Below are positions 38,158 to 47,271 of a DNA stretch of 55,678 bases, one piece after another. The notes under the pieces are model-generated. The model was not told where the DNA came from. It did no database searches and was given only the letters and a program-made list of their open reading frames with translations. The stretch covers positions 1 through 55,678 of the forward strand of contig NZ_MRCI01000006.1 in NCBI RefSeq assembly GCF_001922575.1, written 5' to 3'. Source of the DNA: Neptunomonas phycophila (GTDB taxonomy: Bacteria; Pseudomonadota; Gammaproteobacteria; Pseudomonadales; Balneatricaceae). The position numbers were made by a program, and so were the translations under genes. Each line of letters begins with the position of its first letter. Positions within the stretch are counted from its first letter, which is position 1.

Positions 38158-38637
38158 ATGAATCAGAGCTCAACGAATTCAAATACACTTAACATTCGCG
38201 ATCAGCGCATCGCTTTTATACATGCCTCATGGCATACCGACATCGTCCTTAATTGCTGGGAAGGCTTCCGCAATGAAATGGCTGAGCGCGGCTATGATGT
38301 GGATAAATTTGACTTAATTGCCGTACCGGGCGCTTATGAGATACCACTACAAGCCAAGCTACTCGCCAAAACAGGTCGCTACGCAGCCATTGCTTGCAGC
38401 GCACTGGTAGTGGATGGTGGTATTTATCGCCATGACTTTGTTGCCCAGACGGTATGCAACGGTTTAATGCAAGTGCAACTAGAAACCGAAGTACCCGTGC
38501 TCACCGCTGTACTCACGCCGCATAACTTCCACGAGCATGACGAGCACAAGCAATACTTTAGCCGTCACTTTGTGCAGAAAGGTCAGGAACTGGCCAATGC
38601 TGCCGATGGTGCTATTCGTTTAAAAGCGTCCATATAA
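38158..38637 (+). CDS. ribH: 6,7-dimethyl-8-ribityllumazine synthase, type II (RibH2-like)
   Basis: Condenses 5-amino-6-ribitylamino-uracil with dihydroxybutanone phosphate in riboflavin synthesis. The 159-residue protein resembles the Brucella/Mesorhizobium RibH2 class rather than the usual RibH: RIAFIHASWHTDIVLNCWEG at the N-terminus, FDLIAVPGAYEIPLQAKLLA, GGIYRHDFVAQTVCNGLMQV with the catalytic His, and PHNFHEHDEH. An AGGA seven bases before the ATG supports the start. It is the only gene under the FMN riboswitch here. A conventional RibH in the main rib cluster is expected elsewhere. Confidence 0.9.
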   Translation: MNQSSTNSNTLNIRDQRIAFIHASWHTDIVLNCWEGFRNEMAERGYDVDKFDLIAVPGAYEIPLQAKLLAKTGRYAAIACSALVVDGGIYRHDFVAQTVCNGLMQVQLETEVPVLTAVLTPHNFHEHDEHKQYFSRHFVQKGQELANAADGAIRLKASI

Positions 38638-38650
38638 CGGTGTTAACTCA

Positions 38651-38673
38651 GGGCGCTATTGAGCGCCCTTTTT
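38651..38673 (+). terminator. Intrinsic terminator of ribH
   Basis: GGGCGCT (38651-38657) and AGCGCCC (38662-38668) form a 7-bp stem with a four-base loop, followed by five T. The hairpin overlaps the last codons and stop of the convergent peroxidase gene. Confidence 0.88.
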
Positions 38674-39849
38674 CTTACTTTTCTGCTTTTCTAACAGCGC
38701 CTCATACCGCTTATCCGTAAGCGTTTCTAAAAACGCCACCAGTGCATCAATACGTTTATCATCTAATGCGGGGCCTGTTTCTAGCTCTGTTAGCGAAAGG
38801 TTTTCATTCACCTCTGGTGCTCGCCATGGTTTTCCGGTTTCGGGGTTGATCTGACGTTTTTTACTACGGCTGTTGTACTTGTTATAAAAAAGAATGACTG
38901 TACGTAAATCTTTAAACGTTCCGTTGTGCATGTAAGGAGCAGTTACCGCAACATTGCGCAAGGAAGGTGTCTTATACTTACCGCGGGCTGCCACATCTTG
39001 TTCGACCGCTGGATTATTTAGCAAGCCTTCATCAATGGCTTTCACTCCGTTTTTATGACGCAAGTGGGTGTTCTCTGGCACTCCGATATTGTGATATTGA
39101 TAATTTGTGAATGTCTCATCGGCCCTGTTGGGGGTTGTCCGCAGCTGGTGGCATAAGTTGCAGTTAGTGAATTGTTGCGAGAAGAAAAGCGTACGGCCCA
39201 ACTCTTCTTGTGGCGTCATTGTGTACTCGCCACGTAAATAACGGTCATATTTCGAATCAAATGGCGAGAAAAAATCACCCTTTTCAAACTCGGCTATCGC
39301 ATCCGTCATAGCGTCATATGCTGTATCGTGATCCTGAAAAACAGCATCCCCATAAATACCTTTAAAAGCACTTTGGTAATGACTGTTTTCTAACAAACGC
39401 TCAACGACACTGGTTTTATCTGGCATTCCCATTTCAATTGGGTTTAACGGGGGGCCACCAGCTTGCTCAGCTAACGTTGACGCGCGGCCGTCCCAGAATT
39501 GCCCGCCCGCATATATACCATCTTTGCGCCGGTGGAACTTGGGTGCGAATGCCGCATAACCAACACTCGGCGCATTACGATCACCAAACGATTTTGCGTC
39601 GTCGCCTAGGGAAGCCGCCATACCAACATCAGGGCTACGGTGGTCAACAAAACCGTCCGCTGGGGCATGGCAGGTAGCACACGACATAGTGCGATTGAAA
39701 GATAAATTAGGATCAAAAAATAACTGCTGACCCAACTGAGCTTTTAACTCAGACGACGGTGTCGCGTCTTGCTCCGCCCACACCAGACCGCCAATACAAA
39801 CACTCATGCACGTTACGATGGCTAACCAAGACTTGATGACGCTTTTCAT
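38656..39849 (-). CDS. Di-haem cytochrome c peroxidase family protein
   Basis: A 397-residue exported protein (signal peptide about 1-25, cleavage after VWA) of the MauG/CcpA family with two c-type haem sites, CATCH (57-61) and CNLCH (230-234), and the methionine-containing APYMHNGTF segment. Members reduce hydrogen peroxide with electrons from cytochromes or oxidise protein residues. It is divergent from the imelysin operon, sharing a 289-base upstream region, and so may share control with it. The lysine-rich C-terminal tail (KSKKKGAQ) is not part of the fold. Confidence 0.92.
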   Translation of the reverse strand: MKSVIKSWLAIVTCMSVCIGGLVWAEQDATPSSELKAQLGQQLFFDPNLSFNRTMSCATCHAPADGFVDHRSPDVGMAASLGDDAKSFGDRNAPSVGYAAFAPKFHRRKDGIYAGGQFWDGRASTLAEQAGGPPLNPIEMGMPDKTSVVERLLENSHYQSAFKGIYGDAVFQDHDTAYDAMTDAIAEFEKGDFFSPFDSKYDRYLRGEYTMTPQEELGRTLFFSQQFTNCNLCHQLRTTPNRADETFTNYQYHNIGVPENTHLRHKNGVKAIDEGLLNNPAVEQDVAARGKYKTPSLRNVAVTAPYMHNGTFKDLRTVILFYNKYNSRSKKRQINPETGKPWRAPEVNENLSLTELETGPALDDKRIDALVAFLETLTDKRYEALLEKQKSKKKGAQ

Positions 39850-40067
39850 GATACCTCTCTACGATTGCTTAATACCTAATGGGTATCGGCCTAGCCAAAT
39901 ACTCCCATAAAACAACCGGCTAACTACATGGGTTGTTATGCCTTTAATACCGTGCGGCAAAGGATACGCCGAAAAAACACACCGAGCAGGCATAGTAAAA
40001 TAAACAAATTATATAAGAAATGATCCCGATCAATACGCTAAGTTTCAATATAAGCCATAATTGTAAT

Positions 40068-40086
40068 AAGAAGTGTTATCATTTAT
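40068..40086. promoter_or_regulatory. Possible Fur box upstream of the imelysin operon
   Basis: Read on the minus strand, this 19-base AT-rich stretch agrees with the classical Fur box at 11 of 19 positions by hand count. It lies about 55 bases before the ATG of the imelysin gene, in a strongly AT-rich part of the divergent promoter region. Imelysin operons are iron-controlled in other bacteria; the match itself is weak. Confidence 0.3.
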
Positions 40087-40138
40087 ATTACCCAGATAAC
40101 GTGTTCACGTACTTTTCATCGCTTTAAAGGAGTGTTTT

Positions 40139-41407
40139 ATGAAAACGGTTTCCCGGCTGGCACTTGCCATCGCCATTAGTGCTGCCACACCCGTTGCTCT
40201 TGCAGCGACAGCAACAGAAGTTTTAAAAACTTACGGCGATATTGCTGAAGCGACCTATTCTGACTCATTGAGCATGGCCAACACATTAAAAGCTAAAATT
40301 GATGCAATGTTAGCTGAACCAACACAAGCAACATTGGATGCGGCACGTAAAGCGTGGTTAGCCGCACGTGTTCCTTACCAACAAACGGAAGCGTATCGTT
40401 TTGGTAACGCTATTGTTGATGACTGGGAAGGCAAGGTCAATGCATGGCCATTAGATGAAGGCCTGATCGATTACGTTGACGCGAACAGTTACGGTTCTGA
40501 ATCTGATGAGAACCCCGTTTATGCTGCCAACGTGATAGCTAACACATCAATTACTATTGGTAACGAAACCGTTGATGTAACCGATATCACACCTGTTTTG
40601 CTGTCTGATACTCTACAAGAAGCCGATGAAGTTGAGTCTAATGTAGCAACTGGCTACCACGCTATTGAGTTTTTACTGTGGGGCCAAGACCTTAACGGTA
40701 CAGAACCTGGCGCCGGTAATCGTCCAGCAACTGACTTCAGCCTAGACAATTGCACCGGCGGTCATTGTGATCGTCGTCGTGCCTACTTAGAAGCAGCGAC
40801 TGATCTCTTGATTTCTGATCTAGAAGAGATGACTGAAAACTGGAAAGAGGGCGGTGACGCTCGCAAACAGTTAGCCGAGAAAGGCGAAAAGGGCGGTCTA
40901 GCGACTATGCTCACAGGTATGGGTTCGCTATCTTATGGTGAGCTCGCGGGTGAACGTATTAAACTGGGTCTGATGCTGCATGACCCAGAAGAAGAGCACG
41001 ATTGCTTCTCTGATAACACGCACAACTCCCACTATTACGATGCTAAAAGCATCAAAAATGTTTACATGGGTACTTACACCCGTGTTGACGGCAGCGTAGT
41101 AAGCGGCCCGAGTTTATCTGATCTGGTTAAAGCTCAAGCTCCCGAAGTGGATACCCAGTTGGTTAGCGAGCTAAATGCAACAGAAGCCGCCATGCAAGCG
41201 ATGGTTGATGAGGCAGAAAAGGGCAATACCTTTGATGTACTGATTGGCAGCGGTAACACTGAAGGCAATAGGGTTGTTCAAAAAGTAGTAGACGCACTAA
41301 CAACACAAACCAAGTCAATCGAGAAAGCGATTAGCACTCTCGGCTTGGACAATATCGAATTGGAAGGATCCGACAGCTTAGACAACCCTAGCTCAATTCA
41401 GGGATAA
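40139..41407 (+). CDS. Imelysin family (IrpA-like) periplasmic protein
   Basis: A 422-residue exported protein (signal peptide about 1-23, cleavage after LAA) of the imelysin/IrpA family, implicated in iron uptake. The two-domain four-helix fold is expected; the signature GYHAIEFLLWGQD contains the family GxHxxE motif (172-177), which is close to the metal-binding site of the EfeO relatives. The MANTLKAKIDAML and KAWLAARVPYQQTEAYRFG segments are typical of the N-terminal repeat. It is the first gene of a four-gene operon: the next ATG directly follows its stop. Confidence 0.9.
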   Translation: MKTVSRLALAIAISAATPVALAATATEVLKTYGDIAEATYSDSLSMANTLKAKIDAMLAEPTQATLDAARKAWLAARVPYQQTEAYRFGNAIVDDWEGKVNAWPLDEGLIDYVDANSYGSESDENPVYAANVIANTSITIGNETVDVTDITPVLLSDTLQEADEVESNVATGYHAIEFLLWGQDLNGTEPGAGNRPATDFSLDNCTGGHCDRRRAYLEAATDLLISDLEEMTENWKEGGDARKQLAEKGEKGGLATMLTGMGSLSYGELAGERIKLGLMLHDPEEEHDCFSDNTHNSHYYDAKSIKNVYMGTYTRVDGSVVSGPSLSDLVKAQAPEVDTQLVSELNATEAAMQAMVDEAEKGNTFDVLIGSGNTEGNRVVQKVVDALTTQTKSIEKAISTLGLDNIELEGSDSLDNPSSIQG

Positions 41408-42862
41408 ATGTCGGCACTGCACCACACCCTGTTCATTGTGGGAACAGTAGCGATCTCATGCTTAACCGCCGAGATCGCTACTTCGTTACCACTGCTGTCG
41501 ATCCAGGGAAACGCACCAACCGCGGGCGCTGCAACACTGCATAAGCCCGCGTCGCCTAACGCTTTCGCGCAGCCTGCCAGTAACTTGTCTTTTGAAGAGC
41601 GCATGCCCTTCAACTTAGGGCACAGTTTATTCAAGAAACTCTGGGTATCATCACCGTCTTCGACTACCGCTAGCGATGGCTTGGGGCCTCTGTTTAATGC
41701 TCGGTCTTGCATGCGCTGCCACGTTAGGGACGGGAGAGGCCATCCACCCGATGTAGGTCAACTAAAGCCCGCAACATCGACGGTTATACATCTGAGCATT
41801 ACTCCACAGAACGAGCAGCAAGAAACATTACTCGCCCAAGGTAAACTGGGAGTCATTCCGGAACCAGCTTATGGCAATCAATTACAAGACATGTCTATTC
41901 AAGGGCTACCCGCTGAAGGGCGCATAGCACTGGAGTATGACGAGCACACCGTTACGCTTGCTGATGGCGAACAAGTTAGCTTACGAAAACCTAGAATCAC
42001 GATCACCGACTTAAGCTATGGGCCGTTCCACCCCGATACTATGATGTCCATGCGCGTAGCACCAGCGATGGTAGGCCTCGGTTTGCTCGAAGCAATTTCT
42101 GAAGCCGATTTGCTAGCCCACGAAGACCCCGAGGACCTTAACCAAGATGGTATTTCGGGTCACGCCAATCGAGTCTGGGATTACAAAACGCAACAGACCG
42201 CCATAGGCCGCTTTGGCTGGAAAGCCGGCCATCCCACTATTGAACAACAAAATAGCATGGCGTTGCGCAATGATATCGGTATATCCAACACACTGTTCCC
42301 TGCTGGTTTTGCCGATTGCACTGAGGCACAATCTTTGTGCCAATCGTTACCCGACGGGAACAGTCAGCACCTAGATGGTGTCGAAGCATCTGACGACATG
42401 GTAAAGATGCTCACATTTTACACCCAGCATCTTGCCGTACCCGATAAGCGTAATCGCCATTCTGGTTCCGTCGAACGAGGCGAGCAGCTATTTTCGCGCA
42501 TTGGTTGCAGCCAATGCCATATACCCAGTTACCAAACACGATCCGACACGGTAGCAAGCCTGGCCGACCAAACGATTTGGCCGTACACCGACTTACTACT
42601 GCATGACATGGGAGAGGGCCTTGCTGATCATCGCCCCGAATACCAAGCCAACGGGCGTGAATGGCGCACTCCCGCTTTGTGGGGTATTGGGTTAACTCAG
42701 ATGGTGAGCGGTCATACTCAATTCTTACATGACGGCCGTGCGAGGAACCTACAGGAGGCCATCTTATGGCATGGCGGGGAAGCCGACGCTGCTCGACAAC
42801 ACTATAGCCAGCTCACGGCAAATGAGCGAAAGGATCTGATCCAATTTCTGGAGTCATTATAA
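41408..42862 (+). CDS. Di-haem oxidoreductase (DUF1111) family protein
   Basis: A 484-residue exported cytochrome with two c-type haem sites, CMRCH (101-105) and CSQCH (367-371), and the DUF1111 pattern LGHSLFKKLWV, GPLFNARSCMRC, WGIGLTQMVSGHTQFLHDGRA. These proteins accompany imelysin genes and probably carry out electron transfer tied to iron uptake in the periplasm; the reaction is not known. Its ATG follows the imelysin stop without a gap, and the next gene starts at its stop. Confidence 0.9.
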   Translation: MSALHHTLFIVGTVAISCLTAEIATSLPLLSIQGNAPTAGAATLHKPASPNAFAQPASNLSFEERMPFNLGHSLFKKLWVSSPSSTTASDGLGPLFNARSCMRCHVRDGRGHPPDVGQLKPATSTVIHLSITPQNEQQETLLAQGKLGVIPEPAYGNQLQDMSIQGLPAEGRIALEYDEHTVTLADGEQVSLRKPRITITDLSYGPFHPDTMMSMRVAPAMVGLGLLEAISEADLLAHEDPEDLNQDGISGHANRVWDYKTQQTAIGRFGWKAGHPTIEQQNSMALRNDIGISNTLFPAGFADCTEAQSLCQSLPDGNSQHLDGVEASDDMVKMLTFYTQHLAVPDKRNRHSGSVERGEQLFSRIGCSQCHIPSYQTRSDTVASLADQTIWPYTDLLLHDMGEGLADHRPEYQANGREWRTPALWGIGLTQMVSGHTQFLHDGRARNLQEAILWHGGEADAARQHYSQLTANERKDLIQFLESL

Positions 42863-43954
42863 ATGAAGTTTTCGACTACCTTATTAGCGGCCGCATTAGC
42901 TTCGGCCACTGGTTATTCCAGTTTAGTTTTAGCAGCACCAGAGCCTTCTACATGGGCCGAACTGAACCAGAGCATTATTCATAGTCACGTTATGCCGCGC
43001 TATGAACAGCTAGGGACGAACAGCCTTAAACTGTCCGAAGCCACCCAAGACCTCTGCTCAGTAGACACTCCCGCGGCCCAAAAAGCTGACCGGTTAACCG
43101 CCGCACAAGACGCTTACCGCAACGCCATGGATGCTTGGCAGGGGATTCAGCACATTCAATTTGGCCCTATTACACTGCTCATGCGTAACTTTAGTCTTGA
43201 GTATTGGCCCGATAAAAAGAACACAGGCGCTCGCCAGCTCCGCCAAGCACTTACAATGCCCGAGCCAGCCTATGATACCGAGTTTTTTCATGCGGCCAGC
43301 GTCAGCATCAAAGGGTTTCCTGCACTTGAGCGCCTATTATTCGCTCCCTCTGCTACATCAGACCTAACCCCTAACTCTCCTCATTGTGAGTTAGCCGTAG
43401 GCATTGCAGAACATATCAACTGGAACGTCGCTTCTGTCCATGATGAGTGGGAAGCCGAGGCCGAATCGATGGCCGTTGTCGGGGAAGAGGAGAACTATGA
43501 ATCTCATAAAGATGCCGCCACCGCATTTATGAAATCCTTAGTAGAACCGCTAGAAGCCATTCGTGATAACAAGCTGCTGGCACCTTTAGGTGATACACCA
43601 GAAGAGACACGATGGAAAAAGAGTGAGTCTTGGCGCAGCGGTATTTCGATTGCGAATGTGCGTACAAATATAGCCACATTGCATGAGCTATACAGCAATA
43701 CGAGCCCTCTTAACGTAGAAGCCGTGCTAGCGGATAATGGTCAATCAGACCTAGCGACAGAGATCGACGCACTCTTTGAAAAAGCTCAAGCGCAACTTGC
43801 GCCTATTACCGAACCTGCAAATACCGTCACGCCGAAGCAACGCGAACAAATGTTAGCAGCAGCGGACACTATTCGAGCGCTTAAAAACAACTTACTTGAT
43901 GCCATGCAATTGTTAGATGTGCAATTAGGATTTAACAGCCGTGATGGAGATTAA
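42863..43954 (+). CDS. Second imelysin family protein
   Basis: A 363-residue exported protein (signal peptide about 1-25) of the imelysin superfamily. It lacks the GxHxxE motif and instead has the other family form GFPALERLLF (151-160). The helical pattern (AQDAYRNAMDAWQGIQHIQFGP, then the C-terminal ADTIRALKNNLLDAMQLLDV) matches the imelysin fold. It starts at the stop codon of the di-haem gene and overlaps the next gene. Pairing of two different imelysins around a di-haem protein recurs in gammaproteobacteria. Confidence 0.86.
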   Translation: MKFSTTLLAAALASATGYSSLVLAAPEPSTWAELNQSIIHSHVMPRYEQLGTNSLKLSEATQDLCSVDTPAAQKADRLTAAQDAYRNAMDAWQGIQHIQFGPITLLMRNFSLEYWPDKKNTGARQLRQALTMPEPAYDTEFFHAASVSIKGFPALERLLFAPSATSDLTPNSPHCELAVGIAEHINWNVASVHDEWEAEAESMAVVGEEENYESHKDAATAFMKSLVEPLEAIRDNKLLAPLGDTPEETRWKKSESWRSGISIANVRTNIATLHELYSNTSPLNVEAVLADNGQSDLATEIDALFEKAQAQLAPITEPANTVTPKQREQMLAAADTIRALKNNLLDAMQLLDVQLGFNSRDGD

Positions 43955-45071
43955 TCGTCGTCAGTTTTTAAAATGGCTTACCATTGCGCCTGCCGTCAGC
44001 AGCTCCTTCTCGCTAGCGGCCAAGGCTGAGGATAGCCAAGCGATAATAGATGGTCAGGCGCTATATGCTTCGGCCAGCCAAGGCGACGACGGGCTGTACT
44101 ATATTCATGTTGTAAATAGTGAAGGCCATGAGCTGATGAGACACTCCGTTCCGGATCGCGCTCATCAAGTCATCAGCCACCCCACACGTCCGTGGATTCT
44201 GGGAATTGCGCGTCGTCCCGGCACTTTTATTGAAATTGTCGATTACCAGACATTAACGCTGGTTAAACGGGTGGAGAGCGAACCGGGTTACCATCTATAT
44301 GGTCATGCTCAAGTCACTGACGATGGTCGATATATCATCACTACCGAAAACAATATGGCAACTGATGAGGGCATGGTCATTGTTCGGGATATTGAAGACG
44401 ACTTTGCCGTCGTCAAACGCTTTCGTACACAAGGGATAGGGCCGCACCAAGTCATTTTATCTCGCGATCAGAAAACGCTCGTCGTTGCCAATGGAGGTAT
44501 TCGTACCGAAGGACGCGAAAAGACAAACCTCGATACAATGAAGCCGTCGCTTGTGTATTTAGATGCACACAGCGGTGCTTTATTGGAGCAAGCTTTTTTG
44601 GCCGATGAATATCACCAATGCAGCATCCGCCATATTGACCTGTCTGCACAAGGGCAGGTCATTATCGCAATGCAGTATCAAGGGCACCCAGCCGATCAAG
44701 TTCCCATCATGGCTAGCCATCGACGAGGAGAGCCGCTAAGGCCACTTGAGATTCCTCCCGCATTACAAAGCCAATTGGATCAATACTGCGGTAGCGCTTG
44801 TTTTGATCAGTCTGGCTTATATGCTGCAGTATCCGCCCCTCGCGGAGATCAAGTCATGATCTGGGACATGATGGATTACACCCTGATAGGCACGGTGAAA
44901 ACCAAAGATGGATGCGGTTTAGCGCGCACCCATAAAGCAGGGGAGTTTATTGTCAGTACGGGGCGAGGGCGCTTATACCATGTGGATGTGGCCGGTCTAG
45001 AGCGCAAAGCTATTCGTTTTGATGCTACGCCAGTCCACTGGGATAATCATTTATTTCCGGTCATAGCTTAA
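43944..45071 (+). CDS. DUF1513 family protein, Tat-exported
   Basis: A 375-residue seven-bladed-propeller-like protein of the DUF1513 family. It opens with a twin-arginine signal (NRRQFLKWLTIAPAVSSSFS), so it is folded in the cytoplasm and exported by Tat. Repeated beta-propeller motifs follow. The start ATG at 43944 is chosen; a GTG one codon upstream is equally possible. It overlaps the second imelysin gene by 11 bases and ends the operon before a strong terminator. A role in iron handling is inferred from its constant neighbours. Confidence 0.85.
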   Translation: MEINRRQFLKWLTIAPAVSSSFSLAAKAEDSQAIIDGQALYASASQGDDGLYYIHVVNSEGHELMRHSVPDRAHQVISHPTRPWILGIARRPGTFIEIVDYQTLTLVKRVESEPGYHLYGHAQVTDDGRYIITTENNMATDEGMVIVRDIEDDFAVVKRFRTQGIGPHQVILSRDQKTLVVANGGIRTEGREKTNLDTMKPSLVYLDAHSGALLEQAFLADEYHQCSIRHIDLSAQGQVIIAMQYQGHPADQVPIMASHRRGEPLRPLEIPPALQSQLDQYCGSACFDQSGLYAAVSAPRGDQVMIWDMMDYTLIGTVKTKDGCGLARTHKAGEFIVSTGRGRLYHVDVAGLERKAIRFDATPVHWDNHLFPVIA

Positions 45072-45092
45072 CAAAGCCACAGCCTTACACTG

Positions 45093-45132
45093 AAAAAGGG
45101 CCTGAAACACATACGTTTCAGGCCCTTTTTTT
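45093..45132. terminator. Bidirectional terminator
   Basis: AAAAAGGGCCTGAAAC (45093-45108) and GTTTCAGGCCCTTTTT (45115-45130) form a perfect 16-bp stem with a six-base loop, with A and T runs on both sides. It ends the imelysin operon and the convergent lipoprotein gene at 45141. Confidence 0.95.
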
Positions 45133-45140
45133 ATGGCTGT

Positions 45141-46616
45141 TTACTGCAGTGCAAAATTGAAATCACCTTCAATATCATCACTATTATCCATCACCAGATC
45201 AAAACTTCCCGATGCACTGTATGTGCCTAAAGCGCTCAATGTTATTGTTCCGCTAACAGCACGTATCACCTCAGGATCGTCTAAGTAGCCACCCATTTCC
45301 GCCGCAGACGTATGCAGCCTTACTAACACTTGGTTGCCTACTAGATCGTCTGTTACATAATTATTGACGACCGTGTAGTTACCCGCCGTAGGCTTATTCA
45401 AAAACTCGAAATAGAACATGATGTATTGGCCACCATAGGGCGCCATAACGCCAATTTCGTAGCTTTTAGAATCACCAGATTCAACGGCGTCTAAGGCAGG
45501 AGTAACCGTGGTTTGCGTCTCAAGGTCTTCAAGCTGGCCGCACACTCCATCAGAACTGTCTAGGTCATTGTAAAGGCCAGAAGTAAAGCTGAGCGTACCA
45601 AAATCAAATGCAGGCACATCGCTAAGGTGTTTAAAATCGATGCGGCCATACGCATCAGCACCACAATAAAGCACCATGGCTAGCTCTGAGCCATCGGCAT
45701 TACGATAGTACTTTTGCGTTTCGTCATCACAAATCTCCATGTCCTCTTCGCCGGTATCTACATCTAACCAGTCGGACACATCGATTGTTTCAGGTCCATT
45801 CACATAACAACTGGTCACAAGCGATGACGTCGCATTGACCTCTTCGGAAATGCTCACAGCCACACTTTCTATTCCGACATCGGCGGTCATCGTGTAGGTT
45901 TGTCCGCCAAAAGAATAACTGTCATTCAAGGTGAACGAGAACGCCGAAGCCGAGCGCCATACCCCAGCCTGCTGGTAATTTATAATATCGGCTTCTGATA
46001 TTTCTATGAGGTCATCAATATCATCAGCCACATCTAAACTGGCCAATGTAATCTGAAAGTGAGCTAACGCATTAAACGCACTTACTAACTCCCGATCGTT
46101 GCCGATTTCATCCAATGGAATTTGATTAAGTATCGACAATAGAGTCTCATCTGCTTCAAACGCTTCTACCGTTTGCTCGAAATTGATAGTTTGATTATTG
46201 AAGTAGTCTTGTACCGTTGCCGAAATAGTTATTCCGTTATCAGGATCGCCATCCGCATCCAGCGATTGTAAAAAGCGCAGTAAATTAACAACCGTATCGT
46301 CGTTTTCATCTGCCGCATCAGGGACTAAGTCCAACGGTGTAATCACTGTCGAGCCATTGGCGCTTCCTAACACCACATCTCCCACCGTGAATAATACCGT
46401 CCCGCCTACCGAATAAATAAAGGTACCGTTAGCGTCGGTAACACCCGTGATATCACCAGAGGTGTACTGTAAACCTTCCACAGGACTGTCTAAAAATCGG
46501 CCTTCTGCTGTTGCCGGTTCGTCATCATCACTGGATGACCCTCCGCCACCGCCGCATCCTGTTAGCGCAAGCATAACGCTTAATGTCGTTATTGCCGCAA
46601 AACGTGTGTTCCACAT
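45141..46616 (-). CDS. Hypothetical exported lipoprotein
   Basis: A 491-residue lipoprotein (lipobox LTGC, Cys21, followed by a GGGGGSSSDDD linker). The N-terminal part (about 35-80) with FLDSPVEGLQYTSG, TDANGTF and VLFTVGDVVLG is a small repeated beta domain common in marine gammaproteobacterial lipoproteins. The rest is mostly beta with several aspartate-rich DADGDPDNG-type calcium-site-like stretches and four cysteines. No enzyme motif was recognised. It is convergent with the imelysin operon and monocistronic. Confidence 0.75.
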   Translation of the reverse strand: MWNTRFAAITTLSVMLALTGCGGGGGSSSDDDEPATAEGRFLDSPVEGLQYTSGDITGVTDANGTFIYSVGGTVLFTVGDVVLGSANGSTVITPLDLVPDAADENDDTVVNLLRFLQSLDADGDPDNGITISATVQDYFNNQTINFEQTVEAFEADETLLSILNQIPLDEIGNDRELVSAFNALAHFQITLASLDVADDIDDLIEISEADIINYQQAGVWRSASAFSFTLNDSYSFGGQTYTMTADVGIESVAVSISEEVNATSSLVTSCYVNGPETIDVSDWLDVDTGEEDMEICDDETQKYYRNADGSELAMVLYCGADAYGRIDFKHLSDVPAFDFGTLSFTSGLYNDLDSSDGVCGQLEDLETQTTVTPALDAVESGDSKSYEIGVMAPYGGQYIMFYFEFLNKPTAGNYTVVNNYVTDDLVGNQVLVRLHTSAAEMGGYLDDPEVIRAVSGTITLSALGTYSASGSFDLVMDNSDDIEGDFNFALQ

Positions 46617-46905
46617 AGCCCTCTCCTTGACCTAATTTAGTTCCGAATACCCCAGCCTTAGTAAAACTGATCCTATCCCCTCATCCGTTGAATTGCCCTA
46701 ACCATTTTTAGTGAGTCATTAAAGCGACACTCACTCATTCTTGCGCCAGGCGAACCCCTCTGCAACGTGATGTGCCATCAGGCGATAAAAAATATTAAAA
46801 AAAAAGTGTAAGGAATCGCTCCGTGTTTCGACTAAAGCTATTAGTAAGCAACATATCGTTTACCGTTTCTCTTATAAACCCAACATAAATTAGAAGGTAA
46901 TAGTT

Positions 46906-47271
46906 ATGAACGCAGGTAAAAAAATCGTAGCCACATTAGGCACCGCTGTTTTATTGAGCACAACATCCCTTGCTATCGCAGCCGACATGGACAAGACAGC
47001 AGAGATGAAAAAAGCTGACATGATGCATAAAGCTGATGACATGAAAAAAGAAGGCATGATGCATAAAGCCGACGACATGAAAAAAGATGACATGATGCAT
47101 AAAGCAGACGACATGAAAAAAGATGACATGATGCATAAAGCAGACGACATGAAAAAAGATGACATGATGCATAAAGCAGACGACATGAAAAAAGATGACA
47201 TGATGCATAAAGCGGATGACATGAAAAAAACAGACATGATGGGTGAAGCAAAAAAGAAAATGGAAGGTTAA
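46906..47271 (+). CDS. Met/His-rich tandem-repeat exported protein (MxKDx-repeat-like)
   Basis: A 121-residue protein with signal peptide (about 1-26, cleavage after IAA) and a mature part made of a 12-residue repeat, DMMHKADDMKKD, in six copies followed by a degenerate one. It resembles the family of pentapeptide MXKDX repeat proteins, but with period 12. Methionines and histidines in a charged helix suggest metal binding, for example copper or iron, in the periplasm, but this is inference. GAAGG lies about eight bases before the ATG. A PepSY membrane protein follows 314 bases downstream. Confidence 0.85.
   Translation: MNAGKKIVATLGTAVLLSTTSLAIAADMDKTAEMKKADMMHKADDMKKEGMMHKADDMKKDDMMHKADDMKKDDMMHKADDMKKDDMMHKADDMKKDDMMHKADDMKKTDMMGEAKKKMEG
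47017..47232 (+). repeat. 36-bp tandem repeat, six copies, inside the MxKDx-type gene
   Basis: Six direct copies of 36 bases coding for the 12-residue unit. Copies 3, 4 and 5 (47089-47196) are identical at every base, pointing to recent slippage or unequal crossing-over; copies 1, 2 and 6 differ at a few sites. All copies remain in frame. Confidence 0.97.

Noticed and set aside
40068..40086. Strong Fur box before the imelysin operon
   Set aside because: Only 11 of 19 positions agree with the consensus, so it is listed as a weak candidate and not as a supported site.
47017..47232. 36-base repeat as a possible CRISPR array
   Set aside because: The copies are directly adjacent without spacers, are in frame with a coding sequence, and no cas gene is present.
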